DNA from: Kribbella flavida DSM 17836
GTDB lineage: Bacteria; Actinomycetota; Actinomycetes; Propionibacteriales; Kribbellaceae
Assembly: GCF_000024345.1 (NCBI RefSeq)
Contig: NC_013729.1
Location: forward strand, 1,178,001 to 1,242,000
Length of the DNA stretch: 64,000 bases
Direction: 5' to 3'
Part shown: positions 16,351 to 23,831 of the stretch, in pieces
Layout of the letters: every line of letters begins with the position of its first letter
Position numbering within the stretch: the first letter of the stretch is position 1
Translations under genes and position numbers: made by a program
Notes under the pieces: model-generated
The model's database searches: none
The model's input: the letters and a program-made list of their open reading frames with translations, nothing else
What the model was told of the DNA's origin: nothing

Positions 16351-16385
16351 CCAGTGGCAGAAGGCACTGGATTCCCCCCAGTGCC
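16351..16385 (-). promoter_or_regulatory. Mutually exclusive hairpins at the ribosome site of the secreted-protein gene
   Basis: In the minus-strand RNA the order is GGCACTGG (A, 16363-16370 region by complement of 16378-16385), CCAGTGCC (B, 16363-16370) and CACTGG (C, 16351-16356). A-B forms a perfect 8-bp stem with a 7-base loop. B-C forms a 6-bp stem with an 8-base loop, and the GG of C is the start of the GGAAAG ribosome site. B cannot pair with both, so the site is either free or partly hidden. This is a candidate translational switch; there is no experimental support. Confidence 0.45.
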
Positions 16386-16534
16386 GATGGCCAGCGGAGC
16401 ATATCCGGCCGGATGCCTGCGGCGTCAAGCACTCGCTTGATCGCAGTTGGGCGGACCGAACAGGGGTGGGACCGGCGAATCTGGGCACCTACGGGCCAGG
16501 TGACCGTGAATCCGCGCGGAAGAGAGGTCGCTCA

Positions 16535-16569
16535 GGTCGCGCGCGTTGGGCTCAGCAGCGCGCGCGACC
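16535..16569. repeat. GC hairpin in the 16386-16643 spacer
   Basis: GGTCGCGCGCG (16535-16545) and CGCGCGCGACC (16559-16569) are perfect 11-bp arms with a 13-base loop. It lies in the 306-base gene-free stretch 16338-16643, together with the hairpin at 16593-16632. The remainder of that stretch (16386-16534) shows no gene or clear promoter. It may be a second transcription barrier. Confidence 0.5.
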
Positions 16570-16592
16570 GCCTCGCGCTCAGTGGTTGAAAT

Positions 16593-16632
16593 CTTATGCA
16601 TCCGACGTCCCGAGGGCAGCCGGGTGCATAAG
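16593..16632 (-). terminator. Hairpin downstream of the 16644-17336 membrane gene
   Basis: CTTATGCATCCG (16593-16604) pairs with CGGGTGCATAAG (16621-16632) with one G-U-type mismatch and a 16-base loop. It lies just after the stop at 16644 on the minus strand, the expected place for a terminator. The AT-rich base of the stem is unusual for this genome. Confidence 0.5.
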
Positions 16633-16643
16633 TTCGATCGGGA

Positions 16644-17336
16644 TCAGCCAGGGAAGCGGGGCTGGTACTCGCGGGAGACCTCGCGGACCCTGCGGTAGCC
16701 GACGACGCCGAGCACGGCCGCGGCCAGCAGGGCGGCCGTGGCGCCGGCCACGGTGCGGAGCACGTCACCGGCGTTCGCGATCTCGCAGATCACTCCGGCG
16801 AGCACACCGACGACGACCGCGTTGATGATGCCGACGACGACGGGCGACCCGGACATCCAGTGGGTCAGCCCGACCCGGTTGCGAAAGCTGTACGTCGTCA
16901 TCATGCCGGGCGCGTCGTCGTGGTGGCTGGTCACGAAGTACGGCTCCAGCTCCGGCGCGAGCTCCAGGTACGCGTGCCGGAGCCGGTTCATGCCGATCAC
17001 CAGCCAGGCGTCCTCGACGTCGGCCTCGATCAGGCGGAAGAACGTGCCCAGCCCGATCAGCAGCGCCACCGGCAGGACCAGCAGGGCGAACATCTGGAAG
17101 TCGCGCCCGAAGCCGCTCGCGTTCGCCACCAGGGAGAGCGCGATGACGGTTGCCGACAGCACGGTCAGGTAGGTGCCGGTCCGGCTGAAGATCTCGCTCC
17201 ACGTCATGCTGCGGGTGGCGAGCAGGCTCCAGTGCTCGGTGGCGAGGAACTGCGCGTGCGGGTTGCCGACGGCATCGATGCCCTGCAGGGACGGCGGCGT
17301 GCCGACCGGCGGTTGCCGCCTCGCCCGATCTCCCAT
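16644..17336 (-). CDS. Membrane protein of unknown function
   Basis: 230 aa. A hydrophilic N-terminus (about 45 residues) is followed by two helices (YLTVLSATVIALSLVANASG and FALLVLPVALLIGLGTFFRL). A soluble middle part follows (DAWLVIGMNRLRHAYLELAP), then two more helices near the C-terminus and a basic tail. The arrangement resembles actinobacterial four-helix proteins with a central cytoplasmic loop; I cannot assign a role. ATG at 17336 with GGAAGGG about ten bases upstream. It is bounded by hairpins at 16593-16632 and 17372-17406, so it is a single transcription unit. Confidence 0.75.
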   Translation of the reverse strand: MGDRARRQPPVGTPPSLQGIDAVGNPHAQFLATEHWSLLATRSMTWSEIFSRTGTYLTVLSATVIALSLVANASGFGRDFQMFALLVLPVALLIGLGTFFRLIEADVEDAWLVIGMNRLRHAYLELAPELEPYFVTSHHDDAPGMMTTYSFRNRVGLTHWMSGSPVVVGIINAVVVGVLAGVICEIANAGDVLRTVAGATAALLAAAVLGVVGYRRVREVSREYQPRFPG

Positions 17337-17371
17337 CCTGGTACCGCCCTTCCGTGACAGCCGCGGACGTG

Positions 17372-17406
17372 ACTGGGACATCCGGCGTGACGCCGGATGT
17401 CCCAGT
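17372..17406 (-). terminator. Strong terminator hairpin after the F420-reductase-like gene
   Basis: ACTGGGACATCCGGCGT (17372-17388) and its exact complement (17390-17406) surround a single central base, giving a 15-bp stem with a 5-base loop in RNA. It lies 46 bases after the minus-strand stop at 17453 and before the next gene's start at 17336. Confidence 0.8.
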
Positions 17407-17452
17407 GTGAGCGGCGGTGGGCGGCAGCACCACCCCTTTCGCGGCGGGGAGG

Positions 17453-18088
17453 CTACCGGGTGGCCTGCGACAGCGCGGTCCGCATCTGGTCGGCGTCGCG
17501 CCGCGTCCCGTACGCCGGCTGGTCGCGCTCGAAGCGCCAGCCTTCGCTCAGGGCGCCGGCGTCGATCACGTCGAAGCCGAGCGTGTCGATGAGCGAGACG
17601 ACCTGGGACTTGGCGTCCTGGTCGTCGCCGGCCACCGCGAGCGCGCGCCGGTCGGCGGAGCCGGCGGGTTGGCCGTCGGTGGTGAGGTCGGCCGCGCCGA
17701 GGTTGTTCAGCCCTTTGATCACGATGCTGCGGGGCAACCGGCTCTGCAGGAACTCCGACGTCGTCTCCGACCGGGTGTCGAGCTCCGGGATCGCCCCGAA
17801 GAACTCCGGGTAGTAGTTGGTGGCGTCGACCAGCACCTTGCCCGCGAGCTGGTCGGCCGGCAGGTCCGGGTAGGCGTTCAGCGGCGTGCACAGGATCACG
17901 AGGTCGGCGGCTTCGGCGGCCTCGGCCGGGTCGGCTGCTCGTGCCGCCGGACCGAGCTCGGCCACCAGCTCGGCCAGCGACTCCGGGCCCCGCGCGTTCG
18001 CGATCACCACCGACAGGCCCGCCGCCACGGCAGCGCGGGCCACCTGCGATCCGAGGTTGCCGGCACCGAGAATTCCGAGGGTCTTCAT
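17453..18088 (-). CDS. NAD(P)-binding protein of the NADPH:F420 reductase (COG2085) type
   Basis: 211 aa. KTLGILGAGNLGSQVARAAV is a Rossmann GxGxxG motif at the very N-terminus; VVIANARGPESL binds the cofactor phosphate in relatives; LVILCTPLNAYPDLP and VLVDATNYYPEF are conserved family blocks. Relatives include F420-dependent NADP oxidoreductase and YqeC/6PGDH-like reductases; the redox partner here is not proven. ATG at 18088 is preferred because AAGGGG lies nine bases upstream; ATG at 18097 has no room for a ribosome site. It follows a SnoaL-like gene by 13 bases in one operon. Confidence 0.8.
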   Translation of the reverse strand: MKTLGILGAGNLGSQVARAAVAAGLSVVIANARGPESLAELVAELGPAARAADPAEAAEAADLVILCTPLNAYPDLPADQLAGKVLVDATNYYPEFFGAIPELDTRSETTSEFLQSRLPRSIVIKGLNNLGAADLTTDGQPAGSADRRALAVAGDDQDAKSQVVSLIDTLGFDVIDAGALSEGWRFERDQPAYGTRRDADQMRTALSQATR

Positions 18089-18101
18089 GGCTCCCATCCC
18101 C

Positions 18102-18461
18102 TTACGACCTGGTCAGAACGGTGTGCAGGGAGGCGATCCGGCCGTCCCTGACGATGGCGATGTCCATCCCGGACACCACCGGCGGCTGTCCGGCGGGCCC
18201 GAAGTTCCAGGCCAGGCAGCCGAGGTCCTGGGCCTGGTAGACCGGACCGGCTTCGGTGAAGACGAACCCGGGAGCGCCGTCCAGCAGCTGCTGTGCCTTC
18301 GCGTGCAGCGCGTCGCGGCCAATGAGCACGCCTTCCGCGTCCGCGAAGGTGACGTCCTCGCTGAAGATCCGGTCCATCACCACGCGCCGGGCGGCGGCGT
18401 CCCGCTCACCGAAGACGAGGTTCGAACTGCTTTTCATCAACTGGGCCATCGTGTCGGCCAT
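18102..18461 (-). CDS. SnoaL/NTF2-like protein
   Basis: 119 aa small alpha+beta cone fold. The helix RDAAARRVVMDRIFSEDVTF followed by FADAEGVLIGRDALHAKAQQ and the end strand IAIVRDGRIASLHTVL are typical of SnoaL-like NTF2 domains. Members are isomerases, hydrolases or plain binding proteins; nothing fixes the role. AAGGA lies seven bases before the ATG at 18461. It is between a MarR gene and an F420-reductase-like gene on the same strand. Confidence 0.78.
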   Translation of the reverse strand: MADTMAQLMKSSSNLVFGERDAAARRVVMDRIFSEDVTFADAEGVLIGRDALHAKAQQLLDGAPGFVFTEAGPVYQAQDLGCLAWNFGPAGQPPVVSGMDIAIVRDGRIASLHTVLTRS

Positions 18462-18602
18462 CAGTGTTCCTTCCGTGTGGATCAAGGTCCGCGCGCCCCG
18501 GGGCGTGGCGGTCCACGGACCGGTTCGCCGTACGCCGGAGGGCAGCGCAGGACTCAGTACGCCGGGGCGGGAACGCCGCCGGCGCTGGATTGCTTGCTGG
18601 GC

Positions 18603-19118
18603 TCAGGGGTGGTCGACGGGCCGAGGCAGCGTGCCGCGCTCGATCACTGTCTCGTAGATGTCCTCGAGCGCGCTGGTGAGGTTTTCGAGCGCGTCGCTGC
18701 CGAGGCCGTCGAAGAACATCGACCGGACCAGCTCGATGTGCTGGGGAGACGCCTCCCGGAGCTTCTGCCAGCCCTGCGCGCTCAGTGTGACGTCCACCGC
18801 CCGCTTGTCGTGGGCCGACCTGGTGAGCGTGAGCATCCCGCGGGTCTCCAGCCGCTTCACGTGGTGCGAGGTGCGGCTGCGCTCCCACCCGATCCGGGTG
18901 GCGAGCGCCGAGATCTGCATCCGGCCGTCCGGCTCGCTGGTCAGCGCGACCAGGACGTCGTAGTCGGCCAGCGAGATGCCGCTGTCGGCGCGGAGCTGAC
19001 GGTTCATCTCGTACCGCAGCCGAAGCTGCAGCCGCATGTACGCGAACCAGGCGCGGGCCTCGGCCGGCGAGAGGAACGCGTACGGCGACTCGGGCGGCAG
19101 ACGATGGTTGTCGGACAT
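18603..19118 (-). CDS. MarR-family transcriptional regulator
   Basis: 171 aa. The winged helix spans about residues 45-115: ISLADYDVLVALTSEPDGRM, SALATRIGWERSRTSHHVKR (recognition helix), then MLTLTRSAHDKRAVDVTLSA (wing with the DKR motif). MarR proteins usually bind a phenolic or oxidant signal. The SnoaL and F420-reductase-like genes follow on the same strand after 141 bases and are the likely targets. An 8-bp palindrome TCAGCTGA (19128-19135) lies just upstream and could be part of an operator. Confidence 0.9.
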   Translation of the reverse strand: MSDNHRLPPESPYAFLSPAEARAWFAYMRLQLRLRYEMNRQLRADSGISLADYDVLVALTSEPDGRMQISALATRIGWERSRTSHHVKRLETRGMLTLTRSAHDKRAVDVTLSAQGWQKLREASPQHIELVRSMFFDGLGSDALENLTSALEDIYETVIERGTLPRPVDHP

Positions 19119-19214
19119 ATCCTCGGCTTCAGCTGACCGTGACGTCTTCGGGTCGTCAGCATCATCGCACTCGGCATGGTCATCGTCGCGCCAGGGCGCA
19201 GCTGCTCGCCGTAC

Positions 19215-19232
19215 CGGGCCGGCGTCGGCCCG
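19215..19232 (-). terminator. Short GC hairpin after the hydrolase gene
   Basis: CGGGCCG and CGGCCCG form a perfect 7-bp stem with a GCGT tetraloop, six bases after the minus-strand stop at 19239. Compact and stable; a plausible intrinsic terminator without a T-tract. Confidence 0.5.
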
Positions 19233-19238
19233 TGCCGG

Positions 19239-20204
19239 TCAGTCGGTGCCGAGCACCCTGGCCAGGAACGCCGCGCCCTGGGCGATCGCGCCCTCGGCGG
19301 CGAAGGTCCGGCGCAACGGGTTCAGGCCGACGAAGTCGTGGATGACACCGCCGTACCGAACCGCCGTCACCGGAACTCCCGCGGCGCGCAGCTTGGCGGC
19401 GTACGCCTCGCCCTCGTCGCGCAGTACGTCGGCCTCCGCGACGATCACCAGCGCCTCGGGCAGGCCGGCGAGGTCGTCGAGCGACGCGCGCAGCGGGGAG
19501 GCGGTGATCTCGGCGCGCTCGGCCGGGTCGGTCGTGTACTGGTCCCAGAACCACTTCATGCCCTCGCGCGGCAGGAAGTAGCCCTCCGCGAACTGCTCGT
19601 ACGAGCCGGTGTCGAAGTTCGCGTCGGTGACCGGGTAGTACAGCAGCTGACCCTTGTACTGCAGTCCGCCGCGCTGCTTCGACAGGATGGTCTGCACGGT
19701 CGCCATGTTGCCGCCGACCGAGTCGCCCGCCACGGCGACGCGGGTGCTGTCCAAGCTCTGCTCGGCGCCGCTGTCGCGGAGCCAGGTCGCGACGGCGTAG
19801 ATCTGCTCGATCGCGGTCGGGTACTTCGCCTCGGGGGACAGGTCGTAGTCCGGGAAGACGACCGCGGCCTGGGCGCCGACGGCGAGCTCGCGGACCAGCC
19901 GGTCGTGCGTCGTCGGGCCGCCGAAGACCCAGCCGAGCCCGTGGCAGTACAGGATGACCGGCAGCACACCGGTCGCGTTCGGGGGCCGCACGATGCGGAC
20001 CCGGACGGTGCCGGTCGGGCCACCGTCGATGCTGAGGTCGGAGATGTCGGCGTCGAGCAGGACCGGCGTCGGGTCGGTCTGCACGGTGTCGGCGATCTTG
20101 CGGCCTTCCTCCGGCGTCAATTGGTACAGGAAGGGCGGCGTGGAGTTCGCGTCGGCGAAGGCCTGCGCCGCCGGCTCCAGGACCGGCTTCACGGGGTCAC
20201 TCAT
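19239..20204 (-). CDS. Alpha/beta hydrolase of the hormone-sensitive lipase (family IV) type
   Basis: 321 aa. LPVILYCHGLGWVFGGPTTH holds the oxyanion loop, here HGLGW instead of the usual HGGG; VAVAGDSVGGNMAT holds the nucleophile Ser in GDSVG; Asp in IVAEADVLRDEG and His in GVIHDFVGLN complete the triad. It should cleave small esters. ATG at 20204 has AAGGGA about nine bases upstream. An operator-like palindrome at 20316-20335 lies between it and the divergent LuxR gene. Confidence 0.86.
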   Translation of the reverse strand: MSDPVKPVLEPAAQAFADANSTPPFLYQLTPEEGRKIADTVQTDPTPVLLDADISDLSIDGGPTGTVRVRIVRPPNATGVLPVILYCHGLGWVFGGPTTHDRLVRELAVGAQAAVVFPDYDLSPEAKYPTAIEQIYAVATWLRDSGAEQSLDSTRVAVAGDSVGGNMATVQTILSKQRGGLQYKGQLLYYPVTDANFDTGSYEQFAEGYFLPREGMKWFWDQYTTDPAERAEITASPLRASLDDLAGLPEALVIVAEADVLRDEGEAYAAKLRAAGVPVTAVRYGGVIHDFVGLNPLRRTFAAEGAIAQGAAFLARVLGTD

Positions 20205-20309
20205 CGGATCGTTCCCTTCTTCGGTGAGCGGTTCGCTCGGAACCGATCCTGCGGGGCGGCCCGGCCGGGCGGCATCCGTCATCTGACTGCTCCTGCGTCA
20301 AGGCTGTTT

Positions 20310-20338
20310 TTGCGGTTAGGTGAAGTGTCACCTAATAT
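20310..20338 (+). promoter_or_regulatory. LuxR-gene promoter with 20-bp palindrome in its spacer
   Basis: TTGCGG (20310-20315), 17 bases, TAATAT (20333-20338) is one of the best promoters in the window. TTAGGTGA-N4-TCACCTAA (20316-20335) fills the spacer exactly. A bound dimer would block RNA polymerase. Transcription would begin near 20345, upstream of the 924-aa LuxR gene. The same site could also control the divergent hydrolase at 19239-20204. Confidence 0.75.
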
Positions 20339-20365
20339 GGCGGAGCGTGCCGAGCTGTTCGGCCG

Positions 20366-23140
20366 ATGCCTCGGGATGGTGACGGGAAGCCGGTGGGTGC
20401 AAAGTCGTTGATCGGCCGCACGGCCGAGCTGAGTCGCCTGGGTGAGGCGATCACCAGCGCGGCCGCCGCCGACGCCGACGCCGGCGGTGGCGGTGGCGGT
20501 GGCGTCCTGGTCGTGATCACCGGTGACGCCGGCATCGGCAAGTCGGCGCTGGCCGACCGGGCCGCGGCGCTGGCCCGCGACGAAGGATTCCTGGAACTGC
20601 GGTGCACGGGGATCCAGAGCGAAACGCCGTCCGGGTTCGCGGCGCTGCACGAATTGCTGCACCCGGTTCTCGACCGGGCCGCTTCGCTGCCGCCGCGGCA
20701 ACGCCAGGCCCTGCTCGGTGCGTTCGGTCTCGAGGACGGTCCCGCACCGGAACGGCTGATGATCCACCTCGCCGTGCTCGGCCTGCTGGAGGAGCTGGCG
20801 TCCGACCGCAAGGTCGTGGTGGTTGTCGAGGATCTGCAGTGGCTCGACCGTTCGACCGCCGATGCGATCGCTTTCGTCGCCCGCCGGCTGGCTGCCAACC
20901 GTCTTCTGCTGCTGGTCACCACCCGCACGCCCGCGGACGAGGTCGACGCGCTGCGGTCGATCCCGGCCCTCCAGCTGGATCTGGGCCCGCTGGCCGACGA
21001 CGAGGCGGCTCGGCTGCTGGACTGCGTGGCCGGGCCGATGAGCCGGTCCCTCAGGGAGCGTGTACTGCGTGAGGCGGCGGGCAATCCGCTGGCGCTCGCA
21101 GAGCTGTCGAGGGTGGTGCAGGACGAGTTCCCCAACGGGAGTGCGCTGCCGGTGTTCCTGCCGACGACCCGCCGGCTGGAACAGGCCTTCCTCGATCAGG
21201 TCGCCGGACTGCGGCCGGAGTCTCGCACGTTGCTGCTGCTGGCCGCCGCGGACCAAGGCCTCGGAGTCCACGATCTGTTCGCGGCCGGCCGAGCGCTCGG
21301 ATCGGGGCCGGAGGCCTTCGACGCGGTGGAACGCTCCGGCGTTGTCGAGGTCAGCCAAGGGGTGATCCGCTTCCGCCATCCGCTGATGCGCTCGGTCGTG
21401 TACGGCGCCGCGTCGACCAGCGAGCGCCGCAGTACGCACCGGGCGCTGGGCGGCGTGATCGGTGACCCGGTCCGCTCGGTGTGGCACCGCGCCGCCGCGG
21501 CGTTCGCGGCCGACGAGGAACTGGCCGCGGAGCTGGAATCCGCCGCGGCGTACGCCGGCGGCCGGGGCGCGCAGGCGGAGGCGTCGGCCCTGTACGAGCG
21601 CGCGGCGGCGTTGTCACCGGACCCGGGCGAGCGCGGTCGGCGGCTTGCCGCGGCGGCCGAGAACGCACGCCGTGCCGGGCTGACCCGTGAGGCGGTGCGT
21701 GCCGTCGAGGAGGCACTGCCGCTGGCCGACACCGCGCGGGTGAGCGTCCAACTGGCCAGCACCGAGATCGTCAGCACGCTGATGGCCGGCCTGCCGCTGC
21801 GCAGCGAGGCGACGGTGACGCAGCTTCTGCACCGTCTCGCCAGTGGCGATGCCGAGGAACGGGTGGTGCTGCTGTGGGCCGGTGCGGTTCAGCTCGCGTT
21901 GCGGCCCCAGCGTTCCGGCAACCTGCAGCTCCTTGTCGATGAGCTGGAGTCCATCGATCTCGGGCGGCCGGATCCCCTGCAGCAGATCGCGCTGGCGCTG
22001 CTGGATCCCCCGGGGCGCGCAGCACACCTGCGCAAGTTGCTGCCTCCCGCCGTGACCGATCCGCGGGTGCTGCTGACGGTCGGGCTGGCAGCCGAGAGAA
22101 CGCAGGATCTGGGCACCGCGCGCGCCGGACTGCTGGCCGGGTACCAGCATCTGCGCGGTACCGGCGGCACGGCCGACGAGGCGCATCTCCTGGCGTGGTT
22201 GGCGTGCAGCCGCGTTCTCACCGGTGGCGTGCTGGACGGAATCGCCGACGGGGCGCTGGCCGAGCGGATGGCCGCCGATCTCGGGCTCACGTCGGTGGCG
22301 ACGGCGGCTGCTGCTTCCGGCGCTCTCGCGCAGGCCTGGCGGGGCGATGCGACGGAAGCTTCCCGAGCGGTGGAGCGCAGCATGGCTCAGCCGGTGGAGC
22401 TAACCTGGACGTCGACGGTTGCCCGAAGCAACTGGGCCGCCGGTCTGATCGCCCTGCAGCAGCGGCGCTTCCGGGATGCGTGGACGCTGCTCAGCGACCT
22501 GTCGATGGATCGCACGACGATGCTGTGGGCGGTGGCAGACCTCGCGGAAGCGGGCGTCCGGTCGGGCAAGACCAGCGAGGTCGCCGAGGTGGTGGCCGGT
22601 GCCGAGAAGGAGGCCGCCGGTTTCGACTCCGCACACCTGTGCATGCTCGTCCATCGCAGCTACGCCGTTCTCGGCACCGACGATCCTGGCGAACGGTTCG
22701 CGGCGGCCGTCGCGCAGGCGGAGGAGTGCCCGGCGGCGCTGGAAGTCGGCCGGACCCAGTTGGCGTACGGCGAATGGCTCCGGCGGACGCGGCGGATCGC
22801 CGCGGCGCGGGACCAGCTTGCTGCCGCGCATCACGTGTTCGACCGGTCGGGCGCCCGGCTGTGGGCAGAACGCGCCGCGGCGGAGTTGCGGGCCGCGGGC
22901 ATCACGCCGCCGTCGGGAGGTCGGCGACCGGGCAGCGACGTGGCGTTCACGCCGCAGGAGTTGCAGATCATGCGGCTCGCGGCGGCGGGGCTGACCAACA
23001 AGGAGATCGCCGACCAGATCTACCTGTCGCACCGGACGGTCGCGGCGCATCTGTACAAGGTGTTCCCGAAGCTGGGCATCACCAGCCGGGGGCAGTTGGT
23101 CGAGGCGCTGAAGCGGCTGCCGGGTGGCGGCTCGGACTGA
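20366..23140 (+). CDS. Large ATP-binding LuxR regulator (LAL/MalT-like)
   Basis: 924 aa. Residues about 15-220 form an STAND-type AAA domain: Walker A GDAGIGKSAL (53-62), Walker B VVVVVEDLQWLD (about 150-161). The middle 500 residues are alpha-helical, TPR/SH3-like repeats. The end (about 861-915) is a LuxR helix-turn-helix: FTPQELQIMRLAAAGLTNKE, then SHRTVAAHLYKVFPKLGITS. LAL proteins activate catabolic or antibiotic genes in response to an inducer and ATP. The start is uncertain: ATG 20366 has no ribosome site, GTG 20393 is an alternative. The likely neighbour target is the divergent ester hydrolase. Confidence 0.88.
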   Translation: MPRDGDGKPVGAKSLIGRTAELSRLGEAITSAAAADADAGGGGGGGVLVVITGDAGIGKSALADRAAALARDEGFLELRCTGIQSETPSGFAALHELLHPVLDRAASLPPRQRQALLGAFGLEDGPAPERLMIHLAVLGLLEELASDRKVVVVVEDLQWLDRSTADAIAFVARRLAANRLLLLVTTRTPADEVDALRSIPALQLDLGPLADDEAARLLDCVAGPMSRSLRERVLREAAGNPLALAELSRVVQDEFPNGSALPVFLPTTRRLEQAFLDQVAGLRPESRTLLLLAAADQGLGVHDLFAAGRALGSGPEAFDAVERSGVVEVSQGVIRFRHPLMRSVVYGAASTSERRSTHRALGGVIGDPVRSVWHRAAAAFAADEELAAELESAAAYAGGRGAQAEASALYERAAALSPDPGERGRRLAAAAENARRAGLTREAVRAVEEALPLADTARVSVQLASTEIVSTLMAGLPLRSEATVTQLLHRLASGDAEERVVLLWAGAVQLALRPQRSGNLQLLVDELESIDLGRPDPLQQIALALLDPPGRAAHLRKLLPPAVTDPRVLLTVGLAAERTQDLGTARAGLLAGYQHLRGTGGTADEAHLLAWLACSRVLTGGVLDGIADGALAERMAADLGLTSVATAAAASGALAQAWRGDATEASRAVERSMAQPVELTWTSTVARSNWAAGLIALQQRRFRDAWTLLSDLSMDRTTMLWAVADLAEAGVRSGKTSEVAEVVAGAEKEAAGFDSAHLCMLVHRSYAVLGTDDPGERFAAAVAQAEECPAALEVGRTQLAYGEWLRRTRRIAAARDQLAAAHHVFDRSGARLWAERAAAELRAAGITPPSGGRRPGSDVAFTPQELQIMRLAAAGLTNKEIADQIYLSHRTVAAHLYKVFPKLGITSRGQLVEALKRLPGGGSD

Positions 23141-23201
23141 CCCTGCTCTTGAGGGTCTCCGCGCGCATCCCGATTGGATGCCGTGAGCAAGTTTCAACTC
23201 C

Positions 23202-23227
23202 GGGCTTCAACGATACCGTTGAAGCCC
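23202..23227 (+). promoter_or_regulatory. 26-bp palindrome at the Imm5-like promoter (copy B)
   Basis: GGGCTTCAACG (23202-23212), ATAC, CGTTGAAGCCC (23217-23227): perfect 11-bp arms ending at the base before the ATG at 23228. The inner 18 bases equal, in inverted orientation, the palindrome at 11045-11062 before the erythromycin-esterase gene. TACCGT (23214-23219) is the -10, eight bases before the ATG. A shared repressor or activator of both genes is inferred. Confidence 0.75.
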
Positions 23228-23791
23228 ATGGAGACTCCCGAAGTTCTGACGATCGAGCTCAGCCTGCCGGAGCTGCGCGAGATCACCGCGTACGCCGTCG
23301 CCTGCGCGGAGCCGGCCCTGGTCGTCTTCGAGCGTGACTGTCCTGACGATCCGCGCCCCCGCGCGGTGCTCGACGAAGCCCGCACGTTCGTCGCCGGAGG
23401 CAGCCGGACGAAGGCGCTCCGGGTGACCGCGCTGGCGGCGCACCGGGCAGCGAAGTCGGCCCGCGAGGCAGGACGTGCTGCCGCGGCTGATGCGGCTCGC
23501 GCCGCCGGTCACGCAGGCGCATCGGCGTACCTGCATCCGCTGGCGAAGGCCACCCAGGTCCTGCACATCCTGGGCTCCGCGGCCCACACCGCCCGGGCGC
23601 TGGAACTGGACGCCGGCGACGACCACGCCGTCGGCACCGCGTACGTCGAGACGGCCCGGACCCTCGCCGGCGCCGTCGTCACCGACGTCCTGTCCCGCTA
23701 CCCGGCCGCACCTCCCGGCGGCGGGCGCGCCGGGGAGCTGTTGCGCATCCTGGACGCATCGCTGCGCGAACCACCCGCCGCCGGCCGTTGA
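23228..23791 (+). CDS. Imm5-like (putative immunity protein) family protein
   Basis: 187 aa, almost entirely alpha-helical and Ala-rich. VLTIELSLPELREITAYAVA, RPRAVLDEARTFVAGG, KALRVTALAAHRAAK and ASAYLHPLAKATQVLHILG match the Imm5 putative-immunity family. Imm5 was defined by association with polymorphic toxins, but most actinobacterial copies, like this one, have no toxin next to them, so immunity is not established. The ATG at 23228 abuts the palindrome and has no ribosome site; a TTG at 23174 would place 18 residues across the operator. Probably leaderless. Confidence 0.68.
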   Translation: METPEVLTIELSLPELREITAYAVACAEPALVVFERDCPDDPRPRAVLDEARTFVAGGSRTKALRVTALAAHRAAKSAREAGRAAAADAARAAGHAGASAYLHPLAKATQVLHILGSAAHTARALELDAGDDHAVGTAYVETARTLAGAVVTDVLSRYPAAPPGGGRAGELLRILDASLREPPAAGR

Positions 23792-23831
23792 GAATGCTCG
23801 ACCCTGAGGTGCGGGCTCGTACTCTCAGACC

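Noticed and set aside
20316-20335. IdeR/DtxR iron box
   Set aside because: Half-sites TTAGGT/ACCTAA fit, but the 19-bp DtxR spacing is exceeded by one base and the centre differs; kept as an unassigned palindrome.
23228-23791. Toxin-immunity locus for the Imm5-like gene
   Set aside because: No polymorphic toxin, secretion module or toxin fragment lies on either side.
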